Notes under the pieces: model-generated | Told to the model about the DNA's origin: nothing | The model's input: the letters and a program-made list of their open reading frames with translations, nothing else | Databases searched by the model: none | Program-made: the position numbers and the translations under genes | DNA from: Saprospiraceae bacterium | Lineage (GTDB): Bacteria; Bacteroidota; Bacteroidia; Chitinophagales; Saprospiraceae | Direction of reading: 5' to 3' | Assembly (NCBI GenBank): GCA_007134625.1 | Contig: SLKL01000288.1 | Location: 1-7,380, forward strand | Length of the DNA: 7,380 nt | In this document: in pieces, positions 1 through 6,627 of the stretch | Layout: each line of letters starts with the position of its first letter | How positions within the stretch are numbered: position 1 is the first letter of the stretch

Positions 1-66
1 AACAGTATCAGTCTGCTGACGGAGGCCGTTAAAGGTCTTGATCAGTTTGATTGGGGGCATAGGTAG
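1..66 (+). other. Possible 3' end of a convergent plus-strand gene (alternative to the minus-strand frame)
   Basis: Plus-strand frame 1 is open from the window edge to a TAG at 64-66 and encodes NSISLLTEAVKGLDQFDWGH followed by R. If real, it is the C-terminal end of a gene facing the toxin gene. Support is only that the first 60 bases are richer in G+C (about 48% by hand count) than the following 120 bases (about 30%), so the stop coincides with a drop in composition. The peptide matches no family I recognise. It overlaps the minus-strand open frame, and at most one of the two is likely to be coding. Confidence 0.25.
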
Positions 67-183
67 GTTAAATATGATAATTTCTTTTTCCTTATGTATG
101 CGAGGTAGTATCTGATGAAAGGCAGATGCTGAATTATCTACAGCTTGTTTCAACTTTGCGTGTTCTTTTTGACATATAGAAGT
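1..183 (-). other. Unassigned open frame running off the left edge (possible gene start or gene remnant)
   Basis: On the minus strand a frame stays open from the TAG at 186-184 to the window edge, giving 61 codons. The only ATG in it is at 60-58 and would begin MPPIKLIKTFNGLRQQTDTV, after which the window ends. A TTG at 153-151 is another possible start. The peptide looks protein-like, with mixed charged and hydrophobic residues and no low complexity, but I recognise no family. It lies just beyond the PIN toxin stop in the same orientation, so it could be a third small gene, the start of the next gene, or a decayed remnant. Against it, the opposite strand is also open over 1-63, and base composition rises sharply to about 48% G+C left of position 60, which would fit a gene boundary there in either direction. 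Confidence 0.25.
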
Positions 184-190
184 CTAAGTG

Positions 191-631
191 TTATGACTTT
201 GGCATTTTTGTTTGCAAACCTTCCTTCTCTATCAAATTTTGCAGAAGCTTATCGGCAGTAAAAAATACATCTACTTCTTTTGTCAAGGCTATGCAAGTTG
301 AGAGTTGAATACTATCTAAAGTTCTTAAGCCTTCTTTTCCATACTTTCTTAGTAAGTTTCGTGCTTGTTCTAAAATCAAACTGTTAGTTGTTATAAAAAT
401 GTACTTTGCAAAATCTTTCTCAAAAAATGATAAAGTTATTTCAGCTTGCTTATCAGAGATATCTCTTGTTCTTACACGTTTCCAAATTGTTGAACTAAAC
501 TCAATTTTAGTAAGTTCTGACAAGTAAATATGTGTGATTTTGGATTGCGAAAACAACAATTCAAGTTCTTTTGTTCCTTCTTCTTCGTGATAAAGCTTGA
601 ATAGAGAGGACGTATCTAAAAATATTTTCAT
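191..631 (-). CDS. PIN-domain ribonuclease toxin (VapC-like) of a type II toxin-antitoxin module
   Basis: This 146-residue protein has the length and layout of a VapC-type PIN nuclease, which cuts RNA (often tRNA or rRNA in studied members) using Mg2+ held by conserved acidic residues. The expected acidic set is visible: D6 in the opening FLDTSSL strand, E44 after KI, D106 in RTLDSIQL and D127 in FFTADKLL. The active site therefore appears intact. The hydrophobic strands carrying D6 and D127 (KIFLD, VDVFFTAD) are typical of the fold. The ATG at 631-629 overlaps the TGA of the upstream antitoxin as ATGA, so translational coupling is likely. The target RNA cannot be read from the sequence. The gene is AT-rich (about 30% G+C by hand count) compared with the operon to its right, suggesting separate origin. 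The PIN-family call is secure; the VapC label is by family and context. Confidence 0.88.
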   Translation of the reverse strand: MKIFLDTSSLFKLYHEEEGTKELELLFSQSKITHIYLSELTKIEFSSTIWKRVRTRDISDKQAEITLSFFEKDFAKYIFITTNSLILEQARNLLRKYGKEGLRTLDSIQLSTCIALTKEVDVFFTADKLLQNLIEKEGLQTKMPKS

Positions 632-858
632 AATTCTGTACGTCTTTCATCAATTACTGTATTCGCAAATGACCCTTTAAAGTTTTTAAGATTCTTTCGG
701 CTTTTGGAAAATGAAAAATCTGACAGGGCAAATCCGTTTTCAGATTTACTTTGTATATCTTCCAGAAAAGTTACTATTACTTTTACAGGACTTTTTGAGG
801 GGTACTCTTTGTCAAGCTTCAGGCTGCCATTCTCGTATGTTCCTACTATTGAAATCAT
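628..858 (-). CDS. Antitoxin of the PIN-toxin module (VapB-like role, GTYENG-type N terminus)
   Basis: This 76-residue protein precedes the PIN toxin and ends inside its start codon (ATGA, 628-631). The N-terminal half (GTYENGSLKLDKEYP, then VKVIVTFLED) has the beta-rich pattern G-x-Y-x-N-G-x-[IL]-x-L ... V-x-V-x-F-L of the small antitoxin families related to DUF104/AF2212-like proteins. The polar C-terminal half, with FSFSKSRKNLKNFKG and then VIDERR, is the kind of segment that in such antitoxins wraps the toxin's active site. It should neutralise the toxin and may repress its own promoter; a palindrome lies 24-49 bases upstream. The ATG at 858-856 is the only sensible start: it gives the full GTYENG strand and is preceded by an A-rich leader (AAAGAAAAGAAATT) rather than a strong Shine-Dalgarno site. 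The assignment rests on motif resemblance and gene order, not on a database match. Confidence 0.8.
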   Translation of the reverse strand: MISIVGTYENGSLKLDKEYPSKSPVKVIVTFLEDIQSKSENGFALSDFSFSKSRKNLKNFKGSFANTVIDERRTEL

Positions 859-881
859 AATTTCTTTTCTTTATGCACCTT

Positions 882-907
882 CTTAAACGATATTTTCAAG
901 TTTAAAG
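882..907. promoter_or_regulatory. Imperfect palindrome upstream of the antitoxin, candidate autoregulatory operator/promoter
   Basis: TTAAAC (883-888) and GTTTAA (900-905) are perfect 6-base inverted arms separated by 11 bases; with one extra A the match extends to CTTAAAC / GTTTAAAG. The palindrome lies 24-49 bases ahead of the antitoxin ATG, where the module's promoter is expected. A weak promoter-like pair on the minus strand, TTGAAA (899-894) and CATAAA (875-870) with an 18-base spacer, overlaps it. Many type II antitoxins bind such palindromes to repress their own operon. Arms this AT-rich occur by chance, so this is a candidate only. Confidence 0.3.
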
Positions 908-918
908 TTCTTTTTAGA

Positions 919-973
919 CCTTTCTGTTCATGAAGAGGGGGGCAGAGTAGTTTCCTTTTTATACAGAAAGGAA
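919..973. terminator. Two mutually exclusive hairpins after alr, possible weak transcription end
   Basis: A 7-base inverted repeat, TTCCTTT (952-958) with AAAGGAA (967-973) around an 8-base loop, begins about 18 bases after the alr stop. The arm ACAGAAAGG (963-971) can instead pair with CCTTTCTGT (919-927), a 9-base perfect match with a 35-base loop. Neither stem is followed by a clear run of T on the minus strand, so this is not a textbook Rho-independent terminator. It may still mark the operon end or protect the 3' end of the message. A run of six G (937-942, plus strand) lies in the larger loop. Confidence 0.3.
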
Positions 974-991
974 TCTATTCTGATTTATATT

Positions 992-2149
992 TCACCGCAC
1001 TGGTTTTCTTGGGATGTCAGATGGCAATCTGCTGAGCATTTCATTATTGAGCAGATGTGTGACCTGAGTGAATGAAGAAATATTGATGGATTTGTTCTTT
1101 TGTCTTCCCACCAATATTACTTCGTCGCCTACCTTGGCATCCGGTATATGGCTGATATCGACCATGAATAGATTCATGTTGATGAGGCCGGTGATTCTCG
1201 CTTTTTTCCCCTTTATAAGGACATATCCACGATTGGATTGCGCCCGGGGATAACCATTTGAATATCCCAGTGGCAGGACCGCAATTGTCATGGATTGAGT
1301 GGCTTGGTAGGCTGTTCCATATCCTATGAATTCCCCTTCTTCCACATCTCTGATGTCCATAATGTCAGTTTTCCAACTGATGATTCTTCTCAGGGGATTG
1401 TCCGCGAGTTTGCCTACTTCCTGCAGGTGATGATAATAGACATCAGGGCTTGGCCAGAAGCCGTATTGTGTGACTCCTACTCTCACCAAATCGTAAACGG
1501 TATCGCTGTACATCAAAGATGCAGCTGAGGAGGCAATATGTCTGTATTTAGGCAAAAATTTCCTCTTTTTGCAGATACTGCAAAGCTCCTTAAATATCTT
1601 GTGTTGCTTATCTATCTTAAATTTGTTTCCGTAGGTTTCTGCACCGCCAAAATGGGTACACAATCCGGTAAACTCCAAGTGTTTTTTATTCCGTTTTAAG
1701 TAGGTTAAACTTTTATTGAAGTCCTTAAACGGTATTCCGGTTCTGTTGGCACCGGTTTCGACCTCGAGATGTACTTTGGCTTGTTTATCCAGTTTTACTG
1801 CGATCTTTTTTAGTTGCTCCAGACGTTCGTAATTGAAAACGTATATTTCAATTTCGTTACTGACCGCCCATTCAAAATCCTGTTCATATAGAATTCCCAT
1901 AATCATTACTGATGATGAAGCTGACTTTACTCCCAGCACTTTTTCTGCCTCAAATGCTGATGCAACGGCAAAATGGTTGATCCCTGCTTTTTCAGCCATT
2001 TTTACAAAAGGGTATATGCCATGACCATAAGCATTGGCTTTAACCACGCTGGAGATAATTGCTTTCTCCCCGATTTTTTTTCTGATAAAATTGATGTTCT
2101 TTTTCAGTGCCGATTGGCTGAGTTCTATTCTCGAGGAGTGTTTTACCAT
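992..2149 (-). CDS. alr: Alanine racemase family protein (PLP-dependent amino-acid racemase), divergent type
   Basis: This cytosolic, fold-type III PLP enzyme of 385 residues interconverts L- and D-alanine or a related amino acid. The PLP lysine is K37 in VVKANAYGHG. Other landmarks, compared with the well-studied Geobacillus enzyme, are R136 (NRTGI), H166 (CTHFGG), R223 (LVRVGV, contacting the pyridine nitrogen), the second catalytic base Y277 (IGYG), Y296 in LGYSNG and M325. Odd points: the usual C/S-M-D signature reads INMN (323-326), the usual N-S after the fourth-strand histidine reads SS (207-208), and the C terminus (NNEMLSRLPSDIPR) differs from the common ending. All residues needed for racemisation appear present, but substrate preference could differ from alanine. 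The ATG at 2149 lies 10 bases after the preceding gene's stop, so it is in the same operon. It may supply D-alanine for peptidoglycan, a D-amino acid for the neighbouring ligase, or both. Confidence 0.9.
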   Translation of the reverse strand: MVKHSSRIELSQSALKKNINFIRKKIGEKAIISSVVKANAYGHGIYPFVKMAEKAGINHFAVASAFEAEKVLGVKSASSSVMIMGILYEQDFEWAVSNEIEIYVFNYERLEQLKKIAVKLDKQAKVHLEVETGANRTGIPFKDFNKSLTYLKRNKKHLEFTGLCTHFGGAETYGNKFKIDKQHKIFKELCSICKKRKFLPKYRHIASSAASLMYSDTVYDLVRVGVTQYGFWPSPDVYYHHLQEVGKLADNPLRRIISWKTDIMDIRDVEEGEFIGYGTAYQATQSMTIAVLPLGYSNGYPRAQSNRGYVLIKGKKARITGLINMNLFMVDISHIPDAKVGDEVILVGRQKNKSINISSFTQVTHLLNNEMLSRLPSDIPRKPVR

Positions 2150-2159
2150 CTGTTATCTA

Positions 2160-4130
2160 TTAAATCCAGTTATATGATTTGCCCCAACTTTCCTTGGTGA
2201 GTTGGATTACACCTTCTATGTCTTCTGTTTTTACCCCTTCCAGCCGGGTTGGAATTTCCTGTGTATTGTAATGAAAAGCATATAAGCGCGATGCGAATTG
2301 ATTTATAGGGAGCGAAGATTCCCCCGGTCTCTCCCCATTTTTACTAACAGTCGGGCGGATGCCCTGCCCCCAGTTTTGTCGACCTTCATTGTTGGGATTC
2401 AAAAAATAAGCCCTCACCACTCCACTTGGGTCTTCTTTAATTCTAAGTAGTGAGACAGCGTGAAAGCCTACCATTTCAGCTTTACTATTCGTAATAATGA
2501 TACCTACGGGATTGGGGTATATCATCCTTCGGTTGCCATTGTAATGAGGGTGAAAAGCCACGTAAAAAGTGCGAATAAAAAGCTCGAAATTGTTGATGCT
2601 GTTAGTCAGGTAATCATATGCTGATTTAAATCCGACCCTTATCCACTGTCCATACATAGCGGGATTAACCCATTTGTGTGGATCATCACCTCTTCCCATT
2701 GCCTTGGTCATCATCTCATTGTATATTTTATCCAAATGGGGAACCAGGACTACTGAAACGACATCCAGGTTGTAGTCTAACTTATCCATCAAGCCCTTTT
2801 TCAATAAATTGGAGTTGATCTCAGTATTTTCAAAGCGTACTTCGAGATTGTTACGGGTGGCTACTCTGATGACGATATCAATAAGTTTAGTAGGTGCGTG
2901 CTGACTCCAGATGCTGATTCCCCTTGCAGATTGACATGTGGGATTGTTCCCTTGTCTTACTCCAAGAGGCTGACCTAAAACCTTGACAATGCCACCAATG
3001 AGATATTGCAGCGCGGTGGTTTCAGTAATCTTATTGCCTTGTATTTTCAAAATCCTCTTTTCTACCTGAGGATTGATTTGTATTTTTCTGAGATTCTCAA
3101 TTCCAATTCGAATAGGTCTTCTTGAAAAAAGAGATCGCTCCAGCATGCGATGAAAACCATAGAGACACTGGAAATTCTCTGCAGTAACATTCTCAAGCAT
3201 GATGTCGGAGATAAGCTTCCGGTAAGTGTTCCATTCTGCTACTCCTGTCTCACTTAATGCCAGACAAATCGGTACTAATTCGGGATATTCTCTGACAAGT
3301 TTGACCAGAAGCAAAGCATGATGATGACTTACCAAACCGGTTTTTAGCATGTGGTAACCCATTTCCTCCGCCTCTTTTCTGAGTGCAGGCTCGTCTGCTG
3401 TCTCCAGAAAATTTGAATAATCATCTATTGCTGTATGTGCCACAGAACCATTTGATGGGTGGTAAACAGCATTTACGTAAAGCGAAATGGGATCATCAGA
3501 GAAAAGCTGATCCGGAACATCAAATTTTTTGTGCAGGAATCCAATTAACTCCCTTGTCTTTTTTGTCAGTACAGGTCTCTGAGCACAACTCAATTCCACC
3601 TCTTCTACCAATTTATTTTTTACGTTTTCCAGAGGCATCCTTTCCATCAGATAACCAATGAGGAGATGGGCTTTTTTTACCTCTTTTTCCGACATGGTCT
3701 CCCTTGAGACTTCGGTCAGTTCATTAAACGCAAACTCCAGGTTGTGGACCACTACTTCTTCCAGAAATTCCGAAGCAGACTCTGCATCCAGTGCACTGTC
3801 TGTCAGGCGGTTTTCGGCAATAGCCAAAAGGCGCAGTTCTGAGATCACCTCAAAACTTGATGACGGATGACCTGCCCGTAAAGTACCCTTAACCAGGTGG
3901 GGTACAAGTTTGTCAGCTTCTGCCCAAGGGGTACCATCAAAAATACCATTTTGGATTAACAATGGAGTCTTTTCATAAAGATAATGAAAGCCCTCAATGT
4001 TGTGGAGTAACTGATCGATTTGACTAAGTAAGCGCGAGGCTTTATCTTGTCGAGTTAAAGAGGTAGCGGAAAGAAACTCCTCCAGATTCCGCTCAAAACT
4101 TTCCACAGATTTATCCGCAATGCCATTCAT
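2160..4130 (-). CDS. 656-residue protein of unknown family with a papain-like Gln-Cys-His-Asn arrangement
   Basis: I do not recognise the family. Roughly the first 370 residues look alpha-helical, rich in Leu/Glu/Lys/Ala with many charged helices and no repeat I can define. The C-terminal part looks like a cysteine-peptidase or transglutaminase-type domain. RQGNNPTCQSARG places C399 six residues after Q393, the same spacing as the oxyanion glutamine and catalytic cysteine of papain. H557 (VGFHAVSLLRI) sits in a hydrophobic strand, and N578 follows in YFLNPNNEGRQNWG, reminiscent of the Asn-X-Trp region of papain-like enzymes. No signal peptide or membrane segment is visible, so it should be cytosolic. 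The ATG at 4130 is directly preceded by TTG (4133-4131), an alternative start one codon longer; a GGGGA stretch lies about 9 bases upstream of the ATG. It begins 16 bases after the ATP-grasp gene and ends 10 bases before alr, so it is probably co-expressed with both. It may hydrolyse, transfer or cross-link the ligase product. The gene is certain; the catalytic idea is inference. Confidence 0.75.
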   Translation of the reverse strand: MNGIADKSVESFERNLEEFLSATSLTRQDKASRLLSQIDQLLHNIEGFHYLYEKTPLLIQNGIFDGTPWAEADKLVPHLVKGTLRAGHPSSSFEVISELRLLAIAENRLTDSALDAESASEFLEEVVVHNLEFAFNELTEVSRETMSEKEVKKAHLLIGYLMERMPLENVKNKLVEEVELSCAQRPVLTKKTRELIGFLHKKFDVPDQLFSDDPISLYVNAVYHPSNGSVAHTAIDDYSNFLETADEPALRKEAEEMGYHMLKTGLVSHHHALLLVKLVREYPELVPICLALSETGVAEWNTYRKLISDIMLENVTAENFQCLYGFHRMLERSLFSRRPIRIGIENLRKIQINPQVEKRILKIQGNKITETTALQYLIGGIVKVLGQPLGVRQGNNPTCQSARGISIWSQHAPTKLIDIVIRVATRNNLEVRFENTEINSNLLKKGLMDKLDYNLDVVSVVLVPHLDKIYNEMMTKAMGRGDDPHKWVNPAMYGQWIRVGFKSAYDYLTNSINNFELFIRTFYVAFHPHYNGNRRMIYPNPVGIIITNSKAEMVGFHAVSLLRIKEDPSGVVRAYFLNPNNEGRQNWGQGIRPTVSKNGERPGESSLPINQFASRLYAFHYNTQEIPTRLEGVKTEDIEGVIQLTKESWGKSYNWI

Positions 4131-4146
4131 CAACTTTTCCCCGCTT

Positions 4147-5370
4147 TTATATGTAAAAATCTACTTTTTCGTACTCCAGAAGTAATTCTCTCATTCGGTC
4201 CGGATCCTCGCCCCTGAAATTGATAGTCCCAAAGTGATTTCCAAAACCGCCTCGTTCCCCACTTAATTTTTGAGTACTGATGGGAGGCACGAGATTGTGG
4301 TTCTCAAAATAGGGTTCATTATTCAGTTGCTCAGGAATAACGAGTTTAGAAAATTCCTTTTTCTGTGGATAAATCATCACATTGCCGTGATAATACTTCG
4401 GTTTAAAATCCGCAGGGGGGAATATTTCATTGAGTTCTTCTTCTGTAGCATTGGGGTCGTGACAAATGACGAAAGCAGCCAGTGCATCGAATTCGTAGGA
4501 CTTGGAGCATAGTTCAAGTATGTGCCCTCCTGGAATCCTGCAAGCCGTCTCACCGAAATTGAGTTCGTCCTTTTCCGTTAAAAACCACTCCGGGTGAACC
4601 ATTCCATATTCGATTCCGAAGATATCCACCATTTTTTGCACATGATCGTGTATCAACTGTCTTTTTGAAGCCAGATGATGACCTTCGGGAATAAAATTGG
4701 AGTAACCCAAACGAACGTATTCCGTGATATTCAAAAAGCGGATTTTTCCCTTATGGATAAAAGCTTCGCACGAGAATTCTAATCCAGAAAGATGGCTTTC
4801 AGCAAGACAGGGAAAGTCTCCGTCTTCGCATTTTTCATCAATATCTTTCATAGATTTAAGCAGACGGTGTCCAACGGTTCCCGCTGCGGCAAAAGGTTTG
4901 ATGTGCACCCAACTGTCCTCTTCTCCATCTAACTGCAGATTGGCTTCATTGAGTCGCTTCATGAAAGCCTTCACGCCCTCTTTGTTGTGAACCTCCTCAA
5001 AAAGCCCGACCCGGAGACCTCCTATAAGTGCCCTCCTCTTCATCATAGCTTTATTTCTGAATAAAAAAGCCCTGTTGAGTACTCTCGGATCATTTCTGTA
5101 AATGGAATTTAAAGCTCCTGCCCATTCCACTGTTTCCTCAAAAAGAGGAACCGCTACATCCACATTAAATGGTTTCAATTTCTCTGCCAGATCCAGTGAG
5201 TTGGAGGTGTCACTCCACTCATTCAGCTGATAGGGCAGGAAAGGGATTCCATGCTCTTTTGCGTAATTCTCAAAGTCCGGAAAGGAGACCACTACAAATG
5301 GTCTTCCGGTTTTCTGCATACTTTCTATCACGGGAAGACTCCATCCCATTAGTGCAAAACATTTTGCCAT
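4147..5370 (-). CDS. ATP-grasp carboxylate-amine ligase (amino-acid/peptide ligase type)
   Basis: This cytosolic enzyme of 407 residues should activate a carboxylate as an acyl phosphate with ATP and join it to an amine. Residues 1-95 form a Rossmann-like N-terminal domain. The ATP-grasp core follows: RNKAMMKRRAL (K107), HIKPFAAAGTVG (K158, the glycine-rich loop), AESHLSGLEFSCEAF (E191, E198), then HPEWFL (E261) and NFGETACRIPGG (E274, R278), which supply the Mg2+ and phosphate ligands. A C-terminal module (about 320-407) has the lid-like pattern seen in biotin-carboxylase-related ligases. The order of motifs resembles amino-acid ligases of the BacD/carnosine-synthase type rather than D-Ala-D-Ala ligase or RimK/LysX. 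Substrates cannot be read from the sequence. The ATG at 5370 follows argJ by 33 AT-rich bases. The gene is flanked by argJ and a papain-like protein, followed by a racemase, suggesting amino-acid-derived peptide or conjugate formation. The superfamily is firm; the product is unknown. Confidence 0.85.
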   Translation of the reverse strand: MAKCFALMGWSLPVIESMQKTGRPFVVVSFPDFENYAKEHGIPFLPYQLNEWSDTSNSLDLAEKLKPFNVDVAVPLFEETVEWAGALNSIYRNDPRVLNRAFLFRNKAMMKRRALIGGLRVGLFEEVHNKEGVKAFMKRLNEANLQLDGEEDSWVHIKPFAAAGTVGHRLLKSMKDIDEKCEDGDFPCLAESHLSGLEFSCEAFIHKGKIRFLNITEYVRLGYSNFIPEGHHLASKRQLIHDHVQKMVDIFGIEYGMVHPEWFLTEKDELNFGETACRIPGGHILELCSKSYEFDALAAFVICHDPNATEEELNEIFPPADFKPKYYHGNVMIYPQKKEFSKLVIPEQLNNEPYFENHNLVPPISTQKLSGERGGFGNHFGTINFRGEDPDRMRELLLEYEKVDFYI

Positions 5371-5403
5371 TATTGTTTTTTTTATTTTTATAAAAAATAG
5401 ATA
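5371..5403. promoter_or_regulatory. A+T-only-rich spacer between argJ and the ATP-grasp gene, possible internal promoter
   Basis: This 33-base spacer is the longest gap within the operon and is almost entirely A and T. It holds a perfect 12-base palindrome, TTTTTATAAAAA (5385-5396), which contains a TATAAA-like core. It could be a -10-like element allowing the downstream three genes some independent expression, or just an unstructured ribosome-loading leader, which is common where Shine-Dalgarno sites are weak. No convincing upstream promoter half is visible, so the call is weak. Confidence 0.2.
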
Positions 5404-6615
5404 TCAGGTAGTATAAACCGAATTGAACATAACGTAATCGGTCGTGAGGTCTGAGCCCCATCCAACTGCTTTAGCATCCCCGTCGTTTAAATCCAAACGG
5501 ACGTAAATATGGGACTCTCTCAGCAATTTTTTCATATAATTCTTGTCATAATTTTGGGGAATTCCCTTTTCAAGGACTTTGACCTGTTCATTTTCATCGC
5601 CCAGATACAAGTCTGCCTTGGTGTAATCAAAAGGTACTCCCGCATTTCCGGCTGCACACAGTATCCTTCCCCAGTTGGGATCCCTGCCAAACATTGCAGC
5701 TTTTACCAAAGTCGAATCTGAAACCGAACGGACTATTTTCTTTGCTGTTTCTTTATCCGGTGCATTTATGGTTTCATATTGAATAAACTTGGATGCACCT
5801 TCACCATCAGAAACTATGAGTTTACTCAGGTGCGTCATCATATTTTTTAGTTCCTCCCGAAAAGTTTTATAACCGGGATCTTTTTTGGATTTCAAGAGGT
5901 CATTACCCGCTTTACCATTGGCCAGTACAGTAACCATATCATTAGTCGAAGTATCCCCATCTACGGTAATCATATTGAAGGTGTCTTCTACTAATTCTCC
6001 GACTGTCTGCTGAAGCAATTTGGATTCAATAGCTACATCAGTTACAATAAATGCCAGCATAGTGGCCATATTGGGATGTATCATCCCCGAGCCCTTGGCT
6101 ATACCTCCAATATTGATTTCATAGCCCTCGAGATCAAATTCAGTAAATCCCTCTTTTGGAAATGTATCTGTAGTCAAAATGGCGTTGGCAGTAAATGAAC
6201 CGGCACTGGATTTTTTCGATAACTTAGGGGTGATCTCCCTGATTCCGTTTACGATGTCGGTTGTAGGAAAAGGTTTGCCAATCAAGCCTGTAGAAGCTAC
6301 CAATACCATTTCTTTCTCAATATTCAGCTCTTCTGCCAGAGTTGAAGCCATGGCTTCCGCTCCCTTGTAGCCCTCCTCTCCCGTGCATGCATTGGCATTT
6401 CCGGCATTGATAACTATTGCCTGAATAAGTCCGTCTTTCATGTGCTTTTGCGAGAGCTTGATCGGTTCAGCGATTACTTTGTTTTGCGTAAAAACAGCCG
6501 CTGCACTTGCCGGCACTTCAGAGTAAATTATAGCGAGGTCTCTTCTCAGAGATTTAACTCCGGAATGCGCTCCCCAGCATTTGATGCCCCTTACGTTGGT
6601 AATGTTTTTTATCAT
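5404..6615 (-). CDS. argJ: Glutamate N-acetyltransferase / ornithine acetyltransferase ArgJ
   Basis: ArgJ moves the acetyl group from N-acetylornithine to glutamate, releasing ornithine and recycling the acetyl; some members also use acetyl-CoA. The 403-residue length is normal. The signature KGSGMIHPNMATML (174-187) contains the self-cleavage site between A184 and T185, so the precursor should split into alpha and beta chains with T185 as the nucleophile. The oxyanion-hole pair is T109-G110 in VASTGLIG, and NAGNANACTG (70-79) is also family-typical. The C terminus (YVMFNSVYTT) keeps the Asn and final Thr that close the active site. The family's usual N-terminal Gly-rich start is recognisable (WGAHSGVKS). 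The ATG at 6615 follows argC by 12 bases with a GAGAAG ribosome-site-like stretch. Whether it is mono- or bifunctional cannot be told from sequence alone. It works with ArgC in arginine synthesis, or supplies ornithine to the downstream cassette. Confidence 0.96.
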   Translation of the reverse strand: MIKNITNVRGIKCWGAHSGVKSLRRDLAIIYSEVPASAAAVFTQNKVIAEPIKLSQKHMKDGLIQAIVINAGNANACTGEEGYKGAEAMASTLAEELNIEKEMVLVASTGLIGKPFPTTDIVNGIREITPKLSKKSSAGSFTANAILTTDTFPKEGFTEFDLEGYEINIGGIAKGSGMIHPNMATMLAFIVTDVAIESKLLQQTVGELVEDTFNMITVDGDTSTNDMVTVLANGKAGNDLLKSKKDPGYKTFREELKNMMTHLSKLIVSDGEGASKFIQYETINAPDKETAKKIVRSVSDSTLVKAAMFGRDPNWGRILCAAGNAGVPFDYTKADLYLGDENEQVKVLEKGIPQNYDKNYMKKLLRESHIYVRLDLNDGDAKAVGWGSDLTTDYVMFNSVYTT

Positions 6616-6627
6616 TTTCTTCTCAGA

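Noticed and set aside
931..950. G-run at 937-942 as a quadruplex or slippage site
   Set aside because: It is a single run of six G, with no further G tracts for a quadruplex, and lies outside any coding region.
4270..4512. Plus-strand open frames opposite the ligase and other operon genes
   Set aside because: All lie opposite confidently identified genes, have no family resemblance and are explained by the opposite-strand coding sequence.
4147..5370. ATP-grasp gene as ArgX/LysX of the carrier-protein (LysW) arginine or lysine route
   Set aside because: No LysW-like carrier with an acidic C-terminal tail is visible, ArgJ indicates the N-acetyl route, and the motifs fit amino-acid ligases of the BacD/carnosine-synthase type better than the shorter RimK-like LysX/ArgX.
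4147..5370. ATP-grasp gene as carbamoyl-phosphate synthase large subunit, expected near arginine genes
   Set aside because: At 407 residues it has a single ATP-grasp unit, whereas that subunit is over 1000 residues with two.
5270..5461. 63-residue minus-strand frame across the argJ/ligase junction
   Set aside because: It overlaps the end of argJ and the start of the ligase in a different frame and looks like a shadow, with a Lys/Asn-rich stretch from the AT spacer.
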